Positions 45,024 through 53,630 are shown, counted from the first letter of the stretch. The stretch: DNA of 64,000 nt from Microlunatus flavus (GCF_900110855.1 NZ_FOFA01000006.1:186001-250000); one strand, 5' to 3'. Numbers and translations: made by a program. The notes: generated by a model from the sequence alone, not told the origin.

Positions 45024-45256
45024 GCGTCGACCCCGTACGGCTGGCGACACAGCGGGGCGGACGGGCCGGTCGTCCCGCCCGGTACGGGGTCGTCCCCGCT
45101 GCTGGGCACGCCGAGGGCGCGACGGGTCTGCCTGCTGGTGCGGTCGGGGGTGGTCATCGGACTCCTGTCCAGGGAACGGTCGGGCTCGGCTGTCGTCACG
45201 GCGTCGAGGACGCGCTGCAGCGCTCGGGCGTGGGCGCACGGGGAGGTCGGCGTCAT
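45020..45256 (-). CDS. small protein of unknown function (78 residues) in the carbohydrate operon
   Basis: The ATG at 45256 overlaps the stop of the MDR dehydrogenase gene (ATGA), and its own stop overlaps the ATG of the SDR gene (ATGA). Third codon positions are almost all G or C. The protein starts MTPTSPCAHARALQRVLDAV, is rich in Arg, Pro, Thr and Asp, and has Cys7 and Cys71. No membrane segment, signal or known domain is visible. Coupling on both sides makes real translation likely; function is unknown. Confidence 0.65.
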   Translation of the reverse strand: MTPTSPCAHARALQRVLDAVTTAEPDRSLDRSPMTTPDRTSRQTRRALGVPSSGDDPVPGGTTGPSAPLCRQPYGVDA

Positions 45257-46233
45257 CCCGGCGCTCCTGCCGAGGAGGGGGAGGTCGCGCGGGGCATCGT
45301 GACGACCGCCTTCACGAAGCCCTCGGGCTTGTGGACCGCGGTCGCGAACGCCTCGCCGATCCGCTCCAGCGGGAACCGGTGCGTGACGAGCGGAGCCAGG
45401 TCGAGGCGTCGGCCGGCCAGCAGCCGGCCGGCGACGTCCATGCCGCGCATGATCGTCGCGGGCTCGCGGAAGTGCGCGTTGCGCAGGTCGTAGCCCATCC
45501 AGTTCCAGTGCCCGAGCGCGAGCGTCCGCGGGGCACCCTGGTGGAAGCCCACGAGGACGACCTTGCCGCTCATCCGGGTCAGGTCCGTGACGGCGTCGAG
45601 CCCGCCCTGGACGCCCGTGACCTCGAACGTCACGTCGGCGCCCCGCCCGTCGGTGAGGGCGGCGACGACGGCGGCGGCGGACTCCTGGCGGCTGTCCACG
45701 GTCCGGGTCGCGCCGAGCTGCGCGGCCAGCGCGAGGACGTCGGGCCGCCGGTCGACGACGACCAGCGAACGGGGACCCCGCAGCGCGACGAGCTGCTGCA
45801 CGAGGCTGCCCATGAACCCTGCGCCGACCACCACGACGTCGTCGGCCAGCCGGACGTCGGCCAGCTCGACGGCGTTCACCGCGCAGGCGACGGGCTCGAG
45901 CAGGCCGAGGCCGACCGGGAAGTCGCCGAGCGCGCGGCAGGCGTCCTCGGGCGCGCTCACCTGCTCGGCGTAGCCCGAGCCGAGCGTCCACACGGCGACG
46001 GGCGTCCCCGGCGGGAAGCGCGAGCCCTCGTCGGCCTCGGCCACGACGCCGCTGACCTCGTGGCCGATCCGCCGCGGCAGCTCGGCGTCGCTGCGGCCCT
46101 CCCAGCTGTCGAGCTCGGACGCGCACACGCCGCAGGCCTCGACGTCGACGAGCACCTCGCCGGGAGCGCGGACCGGCGGGTCGACGTCGAGGACCCGGAA
46201 GTCGTACGGCGCCACCAGCTCCGCGAGCCTCAC
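45253..46233 (-). CDS. Zinc-type MDR alcohol/polyol dehydrogenase
   Basis: A 326-residue medium-chain dehydrogenase. The catalytic-zinc region EACGVCASELDSWEG and RRIGHEVSGVVAEADEGS is present, as is the NAD motif VVVVGAGFMGSLVQQLVALR. It lacks the four-cysteine structural-zinc loop, as in some sorbitol/polyol and scyllo-inosose-type dehydrogenases. GTG at 46233 overlaps the stop of the GH42-like gene. Probably oxidises or reduces a sugar or cyclitol released by the island's hydrolases. Confidence 0.85.
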   Translation of the reverse strand: MRLAELVAPYDFRVLDVDPPVRAPGEVLVDVEACGVCASELDSWEGRSDAELPRRIGHEVSGVVAEADEGSRFPPGTPVAVWTLGSGYAEQVSAPEDACRALGDFPVGLGLLEPVACAVNAVELADVRLADDVVVVGAGFMGSLVQQLVALRGPRSLVVVDRRPDVLALAAQLGATRTVDSRQESAAAVVAALTDGRGADVTFEVTGVQGGLDAVTDLTRMSGKVVLVGFHQGAPRTLALGHWNWMGYDLRNAHFREPATIMRGMDVAGRLLAGRRLDLAPLVTHRFPLERIGEAFATAVHKPEGFVKAVVTMPRATSPSSAGAPG

Positions 46234-48362
46234 CGCCCCGTCCCCGGACCGGGGAGCACGACGACCGCGTACGGTCCCACCTCGGGCAGGACGAGGCTCA
46301 GCCGCCCGTCGGCCTCGGTCAGCGCCAGCGACGCCGGCGGCGCCCCGGGGACCACCAGCTCGGCCGCACCGGTCCCCTGGGCCTCCCGCAGGGCCGAGCG
46401 GGCACCGGGGACGCGCACGTCGAGGCGCACGTCGCTGAGGGTCCGCACCTGGTCGGCCTCGTCGTCGTGGTCGTAGCTGACCAGGTGCGCGGCGATGCGG
46501 CCGTCGGCCAGCCGGTGCAGGTTCACCGCGAGCGGGGCGCTGCACGTCACCTGGGGGCCCTCGACGAGCTCGTCGAGCACGGCGGCGGCCGAGGCGGTGA
46601 CCAGGCCCGGGTGCGAGCGCAGCCGGTCGCGGTCCGGGCTGTCGGCGTTGGTCCCCACCTCGCCGGTGGCGACGACCCGCCCCCCGGCGTCCAGGTGGCC
46701 GAGCAGGACGGCCACCTGGTGGTCGGTGAGCCACCAGCAGCCGGGCAGCACGAGCGTGCAGTAGCGCCCCAGCTCCTCGACGCCGGTCCGGTCCCCCGCC
46801 AGCCCGCCGTCGGTCATGATCACGACGTCGAAGGGCACCGAGCCGTGGCTCAGGGCCTCGGTGACCTGCCGGAAGGGCACCTGCACGGTCTCGTCGCGCG
46901 CGTTGACGAGGTTGTCGCCGGAGTCGGCCTCGTTGACGAGGTCGCGCATGCTGACGACGCTGTAGACGACGCCGACCTCGTTCGCGCTCTCGTTCGCACG
47001 CAGCGGCTCCGTCTCGGCCACGAAGTCCTGGATCTCGACGAGCAGGTCGTGCGGCGCCCAGAACGAGTCCTGGATCGTCGCGCCCATCCACGACCCGTAC
47101 GGCACGCTCATGTTGGCGCCGAAGGCCGCGGCCTCGTAGAGGCTGAGCCGCAGCCGGTCGCGGCCGCGGCCGGCCGCCAGCGCGTCGATGAGCTCGGGCA
47201 CGACGCCGCCGTACGGGTTCTCGACGACGACGACGTCGCCGACCCCGGCGTAGCGGCGGAACGCGTCGACGTAGCGGTACCACTCCGGCTGGCGGTAGGT
47301 GGTGTTCCGCATCTCGGTGATGATCAGGTCGACCTCGTCGGCCAGCGGCAGGTAGTGCGGGTCGAGGTTGAAGAAGTTGCCGCTGACGAGCACCTCACGA
47401 CCGCGGCTGCGGGCGTACTCCTTCGCGTAGCGGGCCAGCTCGGCGAAGTGCGTCGTGATCGCCGCGCACTGGTAGGCGTAGTAGGCGTCGAAGAGCGGCG
47501 ACTCGCGCTGGCGGTCGCGGAAGTCGAAGCCCTGGGCGCGCAGCCAGTCGCCGTAGTGGAACGTGGTGAGGTCGACCCCGTCGAGCTCGGCCGGCGTCTC
47601 GTCGAGACCCTGCAGGAAGGCGCGGAACTGCGCCATGCAGTCCTTGCAGAAGCACGCGCCGTACTGCATGGCCCCCAGGGGGAGCTCGGCCTCGTCGAGC
47701 TGGACGCCGTCGACGCCGGCGTCGACCTGGATGCGGATGACGGCCTTGAGGTACTCGCGCCAGACCGGGTTGTTCCGGTCCATGTAGAAGCACTGGTGGT
47801 CGCGGTCGGGGCACTCGACCCAGCGCGCGTGGCACGGCTTCTGGTCGATGTCGCGGGCGACGCACTCCTCGATCAGGTCGGTCACCCGTTCGCCGCGGCT
47901 GTTGGTGAGCCCGCCCGGGAAGTAGTCCTCGAACGGCGCCCAGAGGTTCGGGTAGCGGTTGGAGGAGAACTCGCGCAGGCCCATCCAGTCGCGGTGCCCG
48001 ACGCCCCGGAGCTCGTTGAGCGCGAGGACGGTGGTCTCGTCGTCGTCGAGCTCGACCCCGAACTCCCAGCCCTGCGCCTCGAAGACGATGCCGAAGACCT
48101 TGATCCCCCGGGCCTGGCAGGCGGCGACGAACTCGGCGTCGTTGACCGTGCCGTAGAAGCGGGCCCGGGCGCCGGGGTCGCCGAACGCCTCCTGCTCCAG
48201 GTACGGCAGCGCCAGCGAGCCGCCGCCCATCGCCGCCCACACCAGCACCGTGGCGCGGTAGTCGACGAGGTCCTCGACCATGCGCAGCCGCCGCGGCGGG
48301 AGGCTGGGGTGGTAGCAGTGCTGCCCCGGGTACCAGGCGTCGAAGTAGACACCACGCTCCAC
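46230..48362 (-). CDS. GH42-like putative glycoside hydrolase of uncharacterised type
   Basis: A 710-residue protein without signal peptide. The N-terminal (beta/alpha)8 barrel has candidate acid residues in GVDGVQLDEAELPLG and VDLIITEMRNTTYRQPEWY, plus a cysteine cluster CFCKDCMAQF. A Rossmann/flavodoxin-like middle part (PFDVVIMTDGGLAGD, TLVLPGCWWLTDHQVAVLL) matches the trimerisation domain of GH42 beta-galactosidases, and a small C-terminal beta domain follows. It resembles hypothetical glycosyl hydrolase families more than characterised enzymes. GTG 48362 follows the PhyH stop by six bases. Confidence 0.72.
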   Translation of the reverse strand: MERGVYFDAWYPGQHCYHPSLPPRRLRMVEDLVDYRATVLVWAAMGGGSLALPYLEQEAFGDPGARARFYGTVNDAEFVAACQARGIKVFGIVFEAQGWEFGVELDDDETTVLALNELRGVGHRDWMGLREFSSNRYPNLWAPFEDYFPGGLTNSRGERVTDLIEECVARDIDQKPCHARWVECPDRDHQCFYMDRNNPVWREYLKAVIRIQVDAGVDGVQLDEAELPLGAMQYGACFCKDCMAQFRAFLQGLDETPAELDGVDLTTFHYGDWLRAQGFDFRDRQRESPLFDAYYAYQCAAITTHFAELARYAKEYARSRGREVLVSGNFFNLDPHYLPLADEVDLIITEMRNTTYRQPEWYRYVDAFRRYAGVGDVVVVENPYGGVVPELIDALAAGRGRDRLRLSLYEAAAFGANMSVPYGSWMGATIQDSFWAPHDLLVEIQDFVAETEPLRANESANEVGVVYSVVSMRDLVNEADSGDNLVNARDETVQVPFRQVTEALSHGSVPFDVVIMTDGGLAGDRTGVEELGRYCTLVLPGCWWLTDHQVAVLLGHLDAGGRVVATGEVGTNADSPDRDRLRSHPGLVTASAAAVLDELVEGPQVTCSAPLAVNLHRLADGRIAAHLVSYDHDDEADQVRTLSDVRLDVRVPGARSALREAQGTGAAELVVPGAPPASLALTEADGRLSLVLPEVGPYAVVVLPGPGTGR

Positions 48363-48368
48363 GCGCGA

Positions 48369-49118
48369 TCAGCCGTTCTCGTAGGTGTTGCCGGCGGTGT
48401 CGGTCCCCCGGGCCAGCCAGATCTTCCAGCCCGCGTTCTGCTCGACCGGCATCACCCGGACCGACGCCGGGAAGTAGCGCATGGTGTAGCCGGTCCGGCG
48501 CACCGGCGAGGTGTTGGGCTTCGCGCCGTGCACGATGCGCCCGTCGTGCATCGAGAACTCGCCGCGCTCGAGCTCGAAGTCGACCGCCAGGTCCTCGTCG
48601 ACGTCGGGGATCTCGGCGTGGAAGGTCTGCACGCTCATGTCCGTCGGCACGTAGTTGTCGTGGAAGCCGCCCTCGAGGTGGCTGCCCGGGATCACCCGCA
48701 TGCAGCCGTTGCTGCGGTTGCTCGGCCCGAGCGCGAGCCAGACGGTGACGATCCGGTCGTACGCGGACAGCCGGCCGTTCCAGAAGGCCGAGTCCTCGTG
48801 CCAGGGCGTCGCCCGGCCGGTGAAGGGCTCCTTGGAGATGAAGTGGCTGGTCCACAGGGCGATGTCCTCCCCGACCAGCGGCTGCACGAGGTCGAGCACC
48901 TCGTCGGACAGCAGGTAGTCCAGCAGCCGCGGGTCGCGGAAGTGCGGGGTGTCGAGCTCGTCGGACAGCTTGCTGCCCTTGTCGGACAGGTGCTCGTCGA
49001 AGATGCCCTCCAGCGCGTCGAGCTTCTCGGCGGAGAACAGCTGGCGGTGCGGGAGCAGGTAGCCGTTGCTGCGGAAGTCGGCGACGTCGGAGTCGGTGAG
49101 GGTGGCGGTGTGCGGCAT
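48369..49118 (-). CDS. Phytanoyl-CoA dioxygenase (PhyH) family protein
   Basis: Fe(II)/2-oxoglutarate-dependent oxygenase of 249 residues. The iron ligands are His107 and Asp109 (WHEDSAFW) and His197 (GRIVHGAKPN); the 2-oxoglutarate arginine is in SPVRRTGYTMRYFP. The PhyH family acts on many small molecules, so a fatty acyl substrate should not be assumed; in a sugar operon it may hydroxylate or demethylate a decorated sugar. Second-last intervals are short: 34 bases after the Gfo/Idh gene and six before the GH42-like gene. Confidence 0.88.
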   Translation of the reverse strand: MPHTATLTDSDVADFRSNGYLLPHRQLFSAEKLDALEGIFDEHLSDKGSKLSDELDTPHFRDPRLLDYLLSDEVLDLVQPLVGEDIALWTSHFISKEPFTGRATPWHEDSAFWNGRLSAYDRIVTVWLALGPSNRSNGCMRVIPGSHLEGGFHDNYVPTDMSVQTFHAEIPDVDEDLAVDFELERGEFSMHDGRIVHGAKPNTSPVRRTGYTMRYFPASVRVMPVEQNAGWKIWLARGTDTAGNTYENG

Positions 49119-49152
49119 GGCGGTGCAGCCTCTCAGGGTCGGGCGCGAGGGA

Positions 49153-50220
49153 TCAGCGGGCGCCGAGCACGCGGATCAGCTCGGCGAAGAGGTCGAGGTC
49201 CGCCACGAAGTCCTCGGGCGTCGTCTTGGGCGCCCGGCCCTCGACGACGCACGCGTGGAAGTACTCGAGCTCGTGGGTGTAGGGGTCCTTGAGGTGCGGC
49301 CTGATGACCGTCCTGCGCAGGGCGTCCCCGCTCGTCTCCTCGACGGTCAGCGTCGTCGGCAGGTGGCGCACGTACGGGGTGTCGTACTGGATCCGCATCG
49401 AGGCGAGGTCCCCGTACACCTCGAGGTGGGCGTCGAAGCGCAGCTGCTCGTCGACGCCGGTCTCGTAGGACACGACGAAGCCCGGGTAGTCGAGCAGCGC
49501 CGCGATGTAGCCGCCCTGCTTCCACATCCGTGCGGCGGCGACGCGGGACGGCCGGCCCAGCAGCTCGCGCATCGCGGAGAAGTCGTGACTGCCGAGGCCG
49601 CACAGCAGCCGGTACGCCCCGGCGAGCTCGCCGCCCACGTCGCCGATGGCGTCCTTGACCAGCGCCGAGCCCCGGTCCCAGCGCTCGTGCATCTGCGCCT
49701 CGGTCAGGTCGGTGGGACGCACGACGTGCGACGTCTGGTCGACGATGAGCTGGTTGCGGCCGATGACGTCGTGCACGCGCGCGAAGTTGACACCGCCGAG
49801 CGTGGGCAGCAGCTCCTTGGCCTCGAGGAACGCCGGCGCGAAGCGGCGCATGTAGCCGACCATCACCGTCAGGCCCGTGCGGTCGCGGGCCTCGACGATG
49901 CGCTCGGCCTCGCGCGGGGAGAGGCACATCGGCTTCTCCACCAGCACGTGCAGGCCGTGCTCGAGCGCGGAGACGACGCACTCGGCGTGGTACTCGTCGC
50001 TGTTGAGCACGAGCACGGCGTCGAGGCCGCCCGCCTCGACCATCTCGGTGGCCGACAGGTAGGTCTGCGGGATGCCGAAGCGGTCGCCGACCTGCTTGGC
50101 GAGGGTGGGTGAGATGTCGCAGCCGGCCTGCACGGAGAACAGCTCCGGCAGCGACTGCAGGACGGGGAGGTGGACCACCTGGGCCACCTCCCCCAGACCG
50201 ATGACGCCGACGTTCAGCAC
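49153..50220 (-). CDS. Gfo/Idh/MocA family oxidoreductase
   Basis: A 355-residue NAD(P)-dependent dehydrogenase. It opens MLNVGVIGLGEVAQVVHLPV with the dinucleotide fold; the catalytic lysine is in HGLHVLVEKPMCLSPREAER; the substrate domain includes KDAIGDVGGELAGAYRLLCG and GLGSHDFSAMRELLGRP. AGGA lies six bases before the GTG at 50220. In the island it is preceded by the GH10 gene and followed by PhyH, and likely oxidises a sugar or glycoside, often at C3 in this family. Confidence 0.9.
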   Translation of the reverse strand: MLNVGVIGLGEVAQVVHLPVLQSLPELFSVQAGCDISPTLAKQVGDRFGIPQTYLSATEMVEAGGLDAVLVLNSDEYHAECVVSALEHGLHVLVEKPMCLSPREAERIVEARDRTGLTVMVGYMRRFAPAFLEAKELLPTLGGVNFARVHDVIGRNQLIVDQTSHVVRPTDLTEAQMHERWDRGSALVKDAIGDVGGELAGAYRLLCGLGSHDFSAMRELLGRPSRVAAARMWKQGGYIAALLDYPGFVVSYETGVDEQLRFDAHLEVYGDLASMRIQYDTPYVRHLPTTLTVEETSGDALRRTVIRPHLKDPYTHELEYFHACVVEGRAPKTTPEDFVADLDLFAELIRVLGAR

Positions 50221-50264
50221 GCGGGTCCTTTCGCAGGGGTGGGTTCGGGGGGGGAGTCGTGCGC

Positions 50265-51566
50265 TCAGCGGTGCCGCGGCAGCCGCCACAGCGGGCGCCG
50301 CCTGGGCGCGTCCGCGAGCGCGTGCCGGAGGGCCTCGTAGGCGAGCTTCGGCTTGAGGCCCTCGTCCGCGTACGGCAGCGGCCGGCGCTCGGCGCCGTCC
50401 TCGCGCGGGTAGTCCTCCTGCAGCCAGGTGTAGCGGTCCGACAGCCCGAAGGTCATCAGCGCCTTGACGTCGCGGTTGGGCAGCACGTTCTCGAGGTAGC
50501 GGGCGTAGCACTCGGCGACCGCCGCGTCGCGCGCCGTCACGTCGACCGGCAGCCCGTCGTCCAGGACGTCCATCTCGGTGATGAGGATGTCCACGCCGAG
50601 GTCGGCGACCTTGTTCAGGAACCGTCGGTACGACTTCGGGTCGAAGTCGGACAGGAAGTACTTGGCGTTCAGGTGGGCCTGGATGCCCAGCGCGTCGACG
50701 GGCACGTCGTCGCGCCGCAGCTTCTTCAGCACGGTGAGCATCGCCTGCTGGCGGGCCTCCGGGTCGTCGCCGTACTCGTTGGTCGACTCGAACCCGAACT
50801 CGTTGATCACCCGCACCGCGTGCCGGTCGTACTTCTTCGCCAGGCGGAAGGCCTTGGCCACGTAGCCGCGGCCGATGGTCTGGTACCAGGGGACCTCGGT
50901 GCGCAGGCCGTCCTCGCCCTCGGGGTCGGTGACCTCGTTGGCGACGATCCAGCCCGCGGTGCGGCCGCGGTAGCGCTTCACCAGCGCCTTCTCGACGCCG
51001 AACAGCAGGTCGGAGGCGTCGTCGTGGCTCAGCTCGTACAGCGTCGAGAAGTCCTCGCCCCACCCGTCCCCGAAGCCCTCGTCCCACACGAGGTGCGCGG
51101 CGAAGACGAGCTGGTGGTCGCGCTGCGCGCGGGCGTAGAGCTTGTCGCCGAAGCTGAAGTCGAGCGCCGAGTCCGGCGTCGGCTTGAGCTGGTACCAGAG
51201 CAGGTCGTCCTCGGTGAAGAGGATCGCCGCCTGCTGGTCGACGAGGGCGCTGTACTCCGCGTCGTCGAAGAGCCGGCTGGTGTGCGAGGTGCCGTAGGCC
51301 AGGCGCGCGTCGGCGCCGATCTTCCACAGCGGCGTACGGGCGGCGTAGTGCCGGGTGCGCGCGGTCGCGGCGAGCGTCGACGGCGCGGGCTGCACGGGTG
51401 CGGCCGTGGCGGTGGCGCCCGTCCCGATCGCCAGGGCCAGCCCTCCGGCGGCGGCGCCGCCGAGCAGGAGCCGGCGGGACACGGCCGGCGCGGCTGCCTC
51501 GACCGCGTCAGTGGCGTTGGCAGCGTCAGCGATGCCAATCGATTTGGTGGTCATGGCCGGGAACAC
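50265..51566 (-). CDS. Exported GH10 glycoside hydrolase (endo-1,4-beta-xylanase-like)
   Basis: A 433-residue hydrolase with a Tat-type signal (SRRLLLGGAAAGGLALAIGT) near residue 30. The GH10 barrel shows FGDKLYARAQRDHQLVFAAH, the acid/base Glu in GWIVANEVTDPEGE and the nucleophile Glu in VDILITEMDVLDDGLPVDVT. The usual WHSQ of xylanases reads HLVWDEGFG here, so the substrate may differ. The GTG at 51566 was chosen because GGGAGG lies seven bases before it; an ATG at 51554 is also in frame. A LacI operator lies at codons 7-11, so the first gene of the minus-strand operon is under LacI control. Confidence 0.85.
   Translation of the reverse strand: MFPAMTTKSIGIADAANATDAVEAAAPAVSRRLLLGGAAAGGLALAIGTGATATAAPVQPAPSTLAATARTRHYAARTPLWKIGADARLAYGTSHTSRLFDDAEYSALVDQQAAILFTEDDLLWYQLKPTPDSALDFSFGDKLYARAQRDHQLVFAAHLVWDEGFGDGWGEDFSTLYELSHDDASDLLFGVEKALVKRYRGRTAGWIVANEVTDPEGEDGLRTEVPWYQTIGRGYVAKAFRLAKKYDRHAVRVINEFGFESTNEYGDDPEARQQAMLTVLKKLRRDDVPVDALGIQAHLNAKYFLSDFDPKSYRRFLNKVADLGVDILITEMDVLDDGLPVDVTARDAAVAECYARYLENVLPNRDVKALMTFGLSDRYTWLQEDYPREDGAERRPLPYADEGLKPKLAYEALRHALADAPRRRPLWRLPRHR
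51534..51547. promoter_or_regulatory. LacI-type operator at the GH10 gene
   Basis: GCCAATCGATTTGG, identical to the site before the ABC operon and nearly identical to that between lacI and the PIG-L gene. It lies just inside the 5' end of the GH10 coding sequence, where a bound repressor could block elongation. Confidence 0.65.
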
Positions 51567-51628
51567 TAGCGGGCCTCCCGACCGATGGGAAGGGGTTCGC
51601 TGAACGTGTCTGAGACTGTGCCGGAGCC

Positions 51629-52654
51629 TCAGCTGGTCTCGCGGACGATGAGGCGGCAGGGCAGGGTGACGGTGCGGCGGGAGCCGGTGTGGCGACCCTG
51701 GAGGCGGTCGAGGACGAGCTTCGCCGCCGACCAGCCGGTCTCGTACGCGGGGTTGGCGATGGTGGTGAGGGCCGGGCTGACCAGGGAGGCCGCCTCGATG
51801 TCGTCGAAGCCGACGAGTCGCACGTCGTCCGGCGCGCGGAGCCCGAGCGACCGGAGGGCGTCGAGCGCGCCGATCGCCATCAGGTCGTTGGCGCAGAAGA
51901 CGGCGTCCGGGCGCTGCGGCAGCCGCATGAGCCTGAGCATCGCCTCACGTCCGCCGACCCGGGTCCAGTCGCCGTGCACGCGCAGCTGCTGGGGGGCCTT
52001 CAGCCCCGCGGTGCGCAGCGCCGCCTCGTAGCCCTCCTCGCGGGAGTGGCCGAGCGTGCGGGGCCCCTCGATGATCGCCACGCGCCGCGCCCCGCGGGCG
52101 AGCAGGTGCTCCACCGCCGCCTGGGAGGCCTCCTCGTCCGCGGCCAGCACCCGGTCGACGAGCGGGTGGTCCACGCTCTCACCGAGGCTGACGGTCGGGA
52201 CGCCGGCGGCGAGGGCGGCGGCGACCGCCTCGTCCTCGGCGTCGACCGAGGTGATCAGGAGGGCGTCGGCCCCCCGGGCGACCATGTCGGAGACGTAGGC
52301 GCGCTCGCGCTTCGTCGAGCCGTCGGTGTTGCAGACCCACGTCCCGTACTCCGCCCCGAGCGAGTCGCTGAGGCCCCGGGTCACCTGGCCGTAGAAGGGG
52401 TTCGTGATGTCGGGCACGACGACGCCGATCATCTGCGAGCTGCCGACCCGGAGGCTCCGCGCGAGCCGGCTCGGCCGGTAGTGCAGCTGTGCCACCGCCG
52501 CCTCGACCCGCTCCCGGGTGGAGGCGGCCACCGGACGTTTGCCCGTGAGGACGTGCGACACGGTCGTCGTGCTGACGCCCGAGACGCGCGCGACGTCGGA
52601 GATCGTCGCCCTCGTGGTCGGCGTCCCGGCTGCGGGGTCGGCCTCGGTGGTCAT
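51629..52654 (-). CDS. LacI family transcriptional regulator of the carbohydrate island
   Basis: A 341-residue repressor. The HTH is TISDVARVSGVSTTTVSHVL, with hinge helix YRPSRLARSLR; the periplasmic-binding-like effector domain includes IGVVVPDITNPFYGQVTRGL and DAVFCANDLMAIGALDALRS. GAGGGG lies upstream of the ATG at 52654. Three GCCAATCGATT-type palindromes flank or precede genes on both sides, including its own promoter, so it is probably autoregulated and specific for the island. Confidence 0.93.
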   Translation of the reverse strand: MTTEADPAAGTPTTRATISDVARVSGVSTTTVSHVLTGKRPVAASTRERVEAAVAQLHYRPSRLARSLRVGSSQMIGVVVPDITNPFYGQVTRGLSDSLGAEYGTWVCNTDGSTKRERAYVSDMVARGADALLITSVDAEDEAVAAALAAGVPTVSLGESVDHPLVDRVLAADEEASQAAVEHLLARGARRVAIIEGPRTLGHSREEGYEAALRTAGLKAPQQLRVHGDWTRVGGREAMLRLMRLPQRPDAVFCANDLMAIGALDALRSLGLRAPDDVRLVGFDDIEAASLVSPALTTIANPAYETGWSAAKLVLDRLQGRHTGSRRTVTLPCRLIVRETS

Positions 52655-52691
52655 GGGCCCCCTCTTCTCGCTCGGCGTCGGCGTGCGTGAC

Positions 52692-52714
52692 ACCGTAGCG
52701 GCCAATCGATTGCC
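52692..52714. promoter_or_regulatory. LacI-type operator and lacI -10 in the divergent region
   Basis: GCCAATCGATTGCC at 52701-52714 has the perfect core CAATCGATTG. TACGGT on the minus strand (52697-52692) is a TANNNT -10 candidate for lacI, so the operator lies in the -35/-10 spacer of lacI and also upstream of the divergent PIG-L gene. Confidence 0.65.
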
Positions 52715-52768
52715 GTGCCGGGAACATCTCGTGCACGACAGGTGTGTGTCGAGCCGGAGGAGGACGAC

Positions 52769-53494
52769 GTGCTGCTCGAGGACGTGCACCGCGTGCTGGT
52801 GGTCGTCGCGCACTGCGACGACGCGGAGTGGATGTTCGGCGGAACCGTCGCCCGGCTGGTCGGGCAGGGCGCGGTCGTCGACTACGTGGTCACCACCGAC
52901 GGCGCCAGCGGCGGCGTCGACATGACCGTGTCGAACGCCGAGCTGGCCGCGACCCGCGCGCAGGAGCAGCGAGCCGCGGCGCAGGTCCTCGGCGTGCGGG
53001 AGGTGACCTTCCTCGGCTTCCGCAACGACGAGCTGACCGTCTCGCTCGACCTGAAGCGGGCACTGGTCCGCGAGATCCGCCGGTCCCGCCCGGACCTCGT
53101 GCTGACGCTGACGCCGCACCGCGCGCTCGACGCGCCGGTCGGCTGGTCGCACGCCGACCACATCGCCACCGGGGAGGCCACGCTGCAGGCCGTCTACCCC
53201 GAGGCGCTGATGCCGCGGATCCACCCCGAGCTCCTCGAGGAGGGGCTCGAGCCCCACGAGGTCACCGAGGTCTGGTTCCCCGCCCTGGCCGACGCCGACC
53301 GCTACGTCGACGTCAGCGCGGTGGTGGACACCAAGATGGACGCCGTCTGGTGCCACCGGAGCCAGAACGGGGAGGCGAACGGCGACCGGGCCTGGATGTT
53401 CGCCCACCACATCGCCCCGCCGATGGTCGAGGCCGGCGACCGCATCGGCGTCCGCCACGCGGAACGGTTCCGGCGCGTACGGGTGCATGGGTGA
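52769..53494 (+). CDS. PIG-L family deacetylase
   Basis: A 241-residue zinc-dependent LmbE/PIG-L deacetylase. The metal motif is VVVAHCDDAEWMFGGTVARL (AHxDDxE, with Cys in place of the more common Pro), a second block is VTFLGFRNDELTVSLDLKRA and the distal ligands lie in GWSHADHIATGEATLQAVYP. Family members remove N-acetyl groups from GlcNAc-type sugars. GGAGGAGG precedes the GTG at 52769. With the GNAT at the end of the ABC operon it suggests handling of an N-acylated sugar. Confidence 0.9.
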   Translation: MLLEDVHRVLVVVAHCDDAEWMFGGTVARLVGQGAVVDYVVTTDGASGGVDMTVSNAELAATRAQEQRAAAQVLGVREVTFLGFRNDELTVSLDLKRALVREIRRSRPDLVLTLTPHRALDAPVGWSHADHIATGEATLQAVYPEALMPRIHPELLEEGLEPHEVTEVWFPALADADRYVDVSAVVDTKMDAVWCHRSQNGEANGDRAWMFAHHIAPPMVEAGDRIGVRHAERFRRVRVHG

Positions 53495-53535
53495 GCGCAC
53501 GGCGTCACCGTCGGGTCACGACCGCGCCGGGGTCC

Positions 53536-53561
53536 TTGACACCGGCCACCACCTGTAGCAG
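53536..53561 (+). promoter_or_regulatory. candidate promoter of the sugar ABC operon
   Basis: TTGACA (53536-53541) is a perfect -35 hexamer; TAGCAG (53556-53561) with TG one base before is a possible -10, though the 14-base spacer is short. The LacI operator lies about 20 bases downstream. Confidence 0.35.
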
Positions 53562-53579
53562 TCTCCCAGCCATCTCTTA

Positions 53580-53593
53580 GCCAATCGATTTGG
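53580..53593. promoter_or_regulatory. LacI-type operator before the sugar ABC operon
   Basis: GCCAATCGATTTGG, identical over 14 bases to the site at the GH10 gene, placed 38 bases before the ATG of the binding-protein gene, in the expected transcribed leader. Confidence 0.68.
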
Positions 53594-53630
53594 GCGGGCG
53601 CGTCCTGCCTCTCCACGGGAAGGCGGTTCG

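Noticed and set aside
46467-49292. 941-codon frame opposite the GH42-like and PhyH genes
   Set aside because: Shadow frame; the minus strand has coupled genes with active-site motifs.
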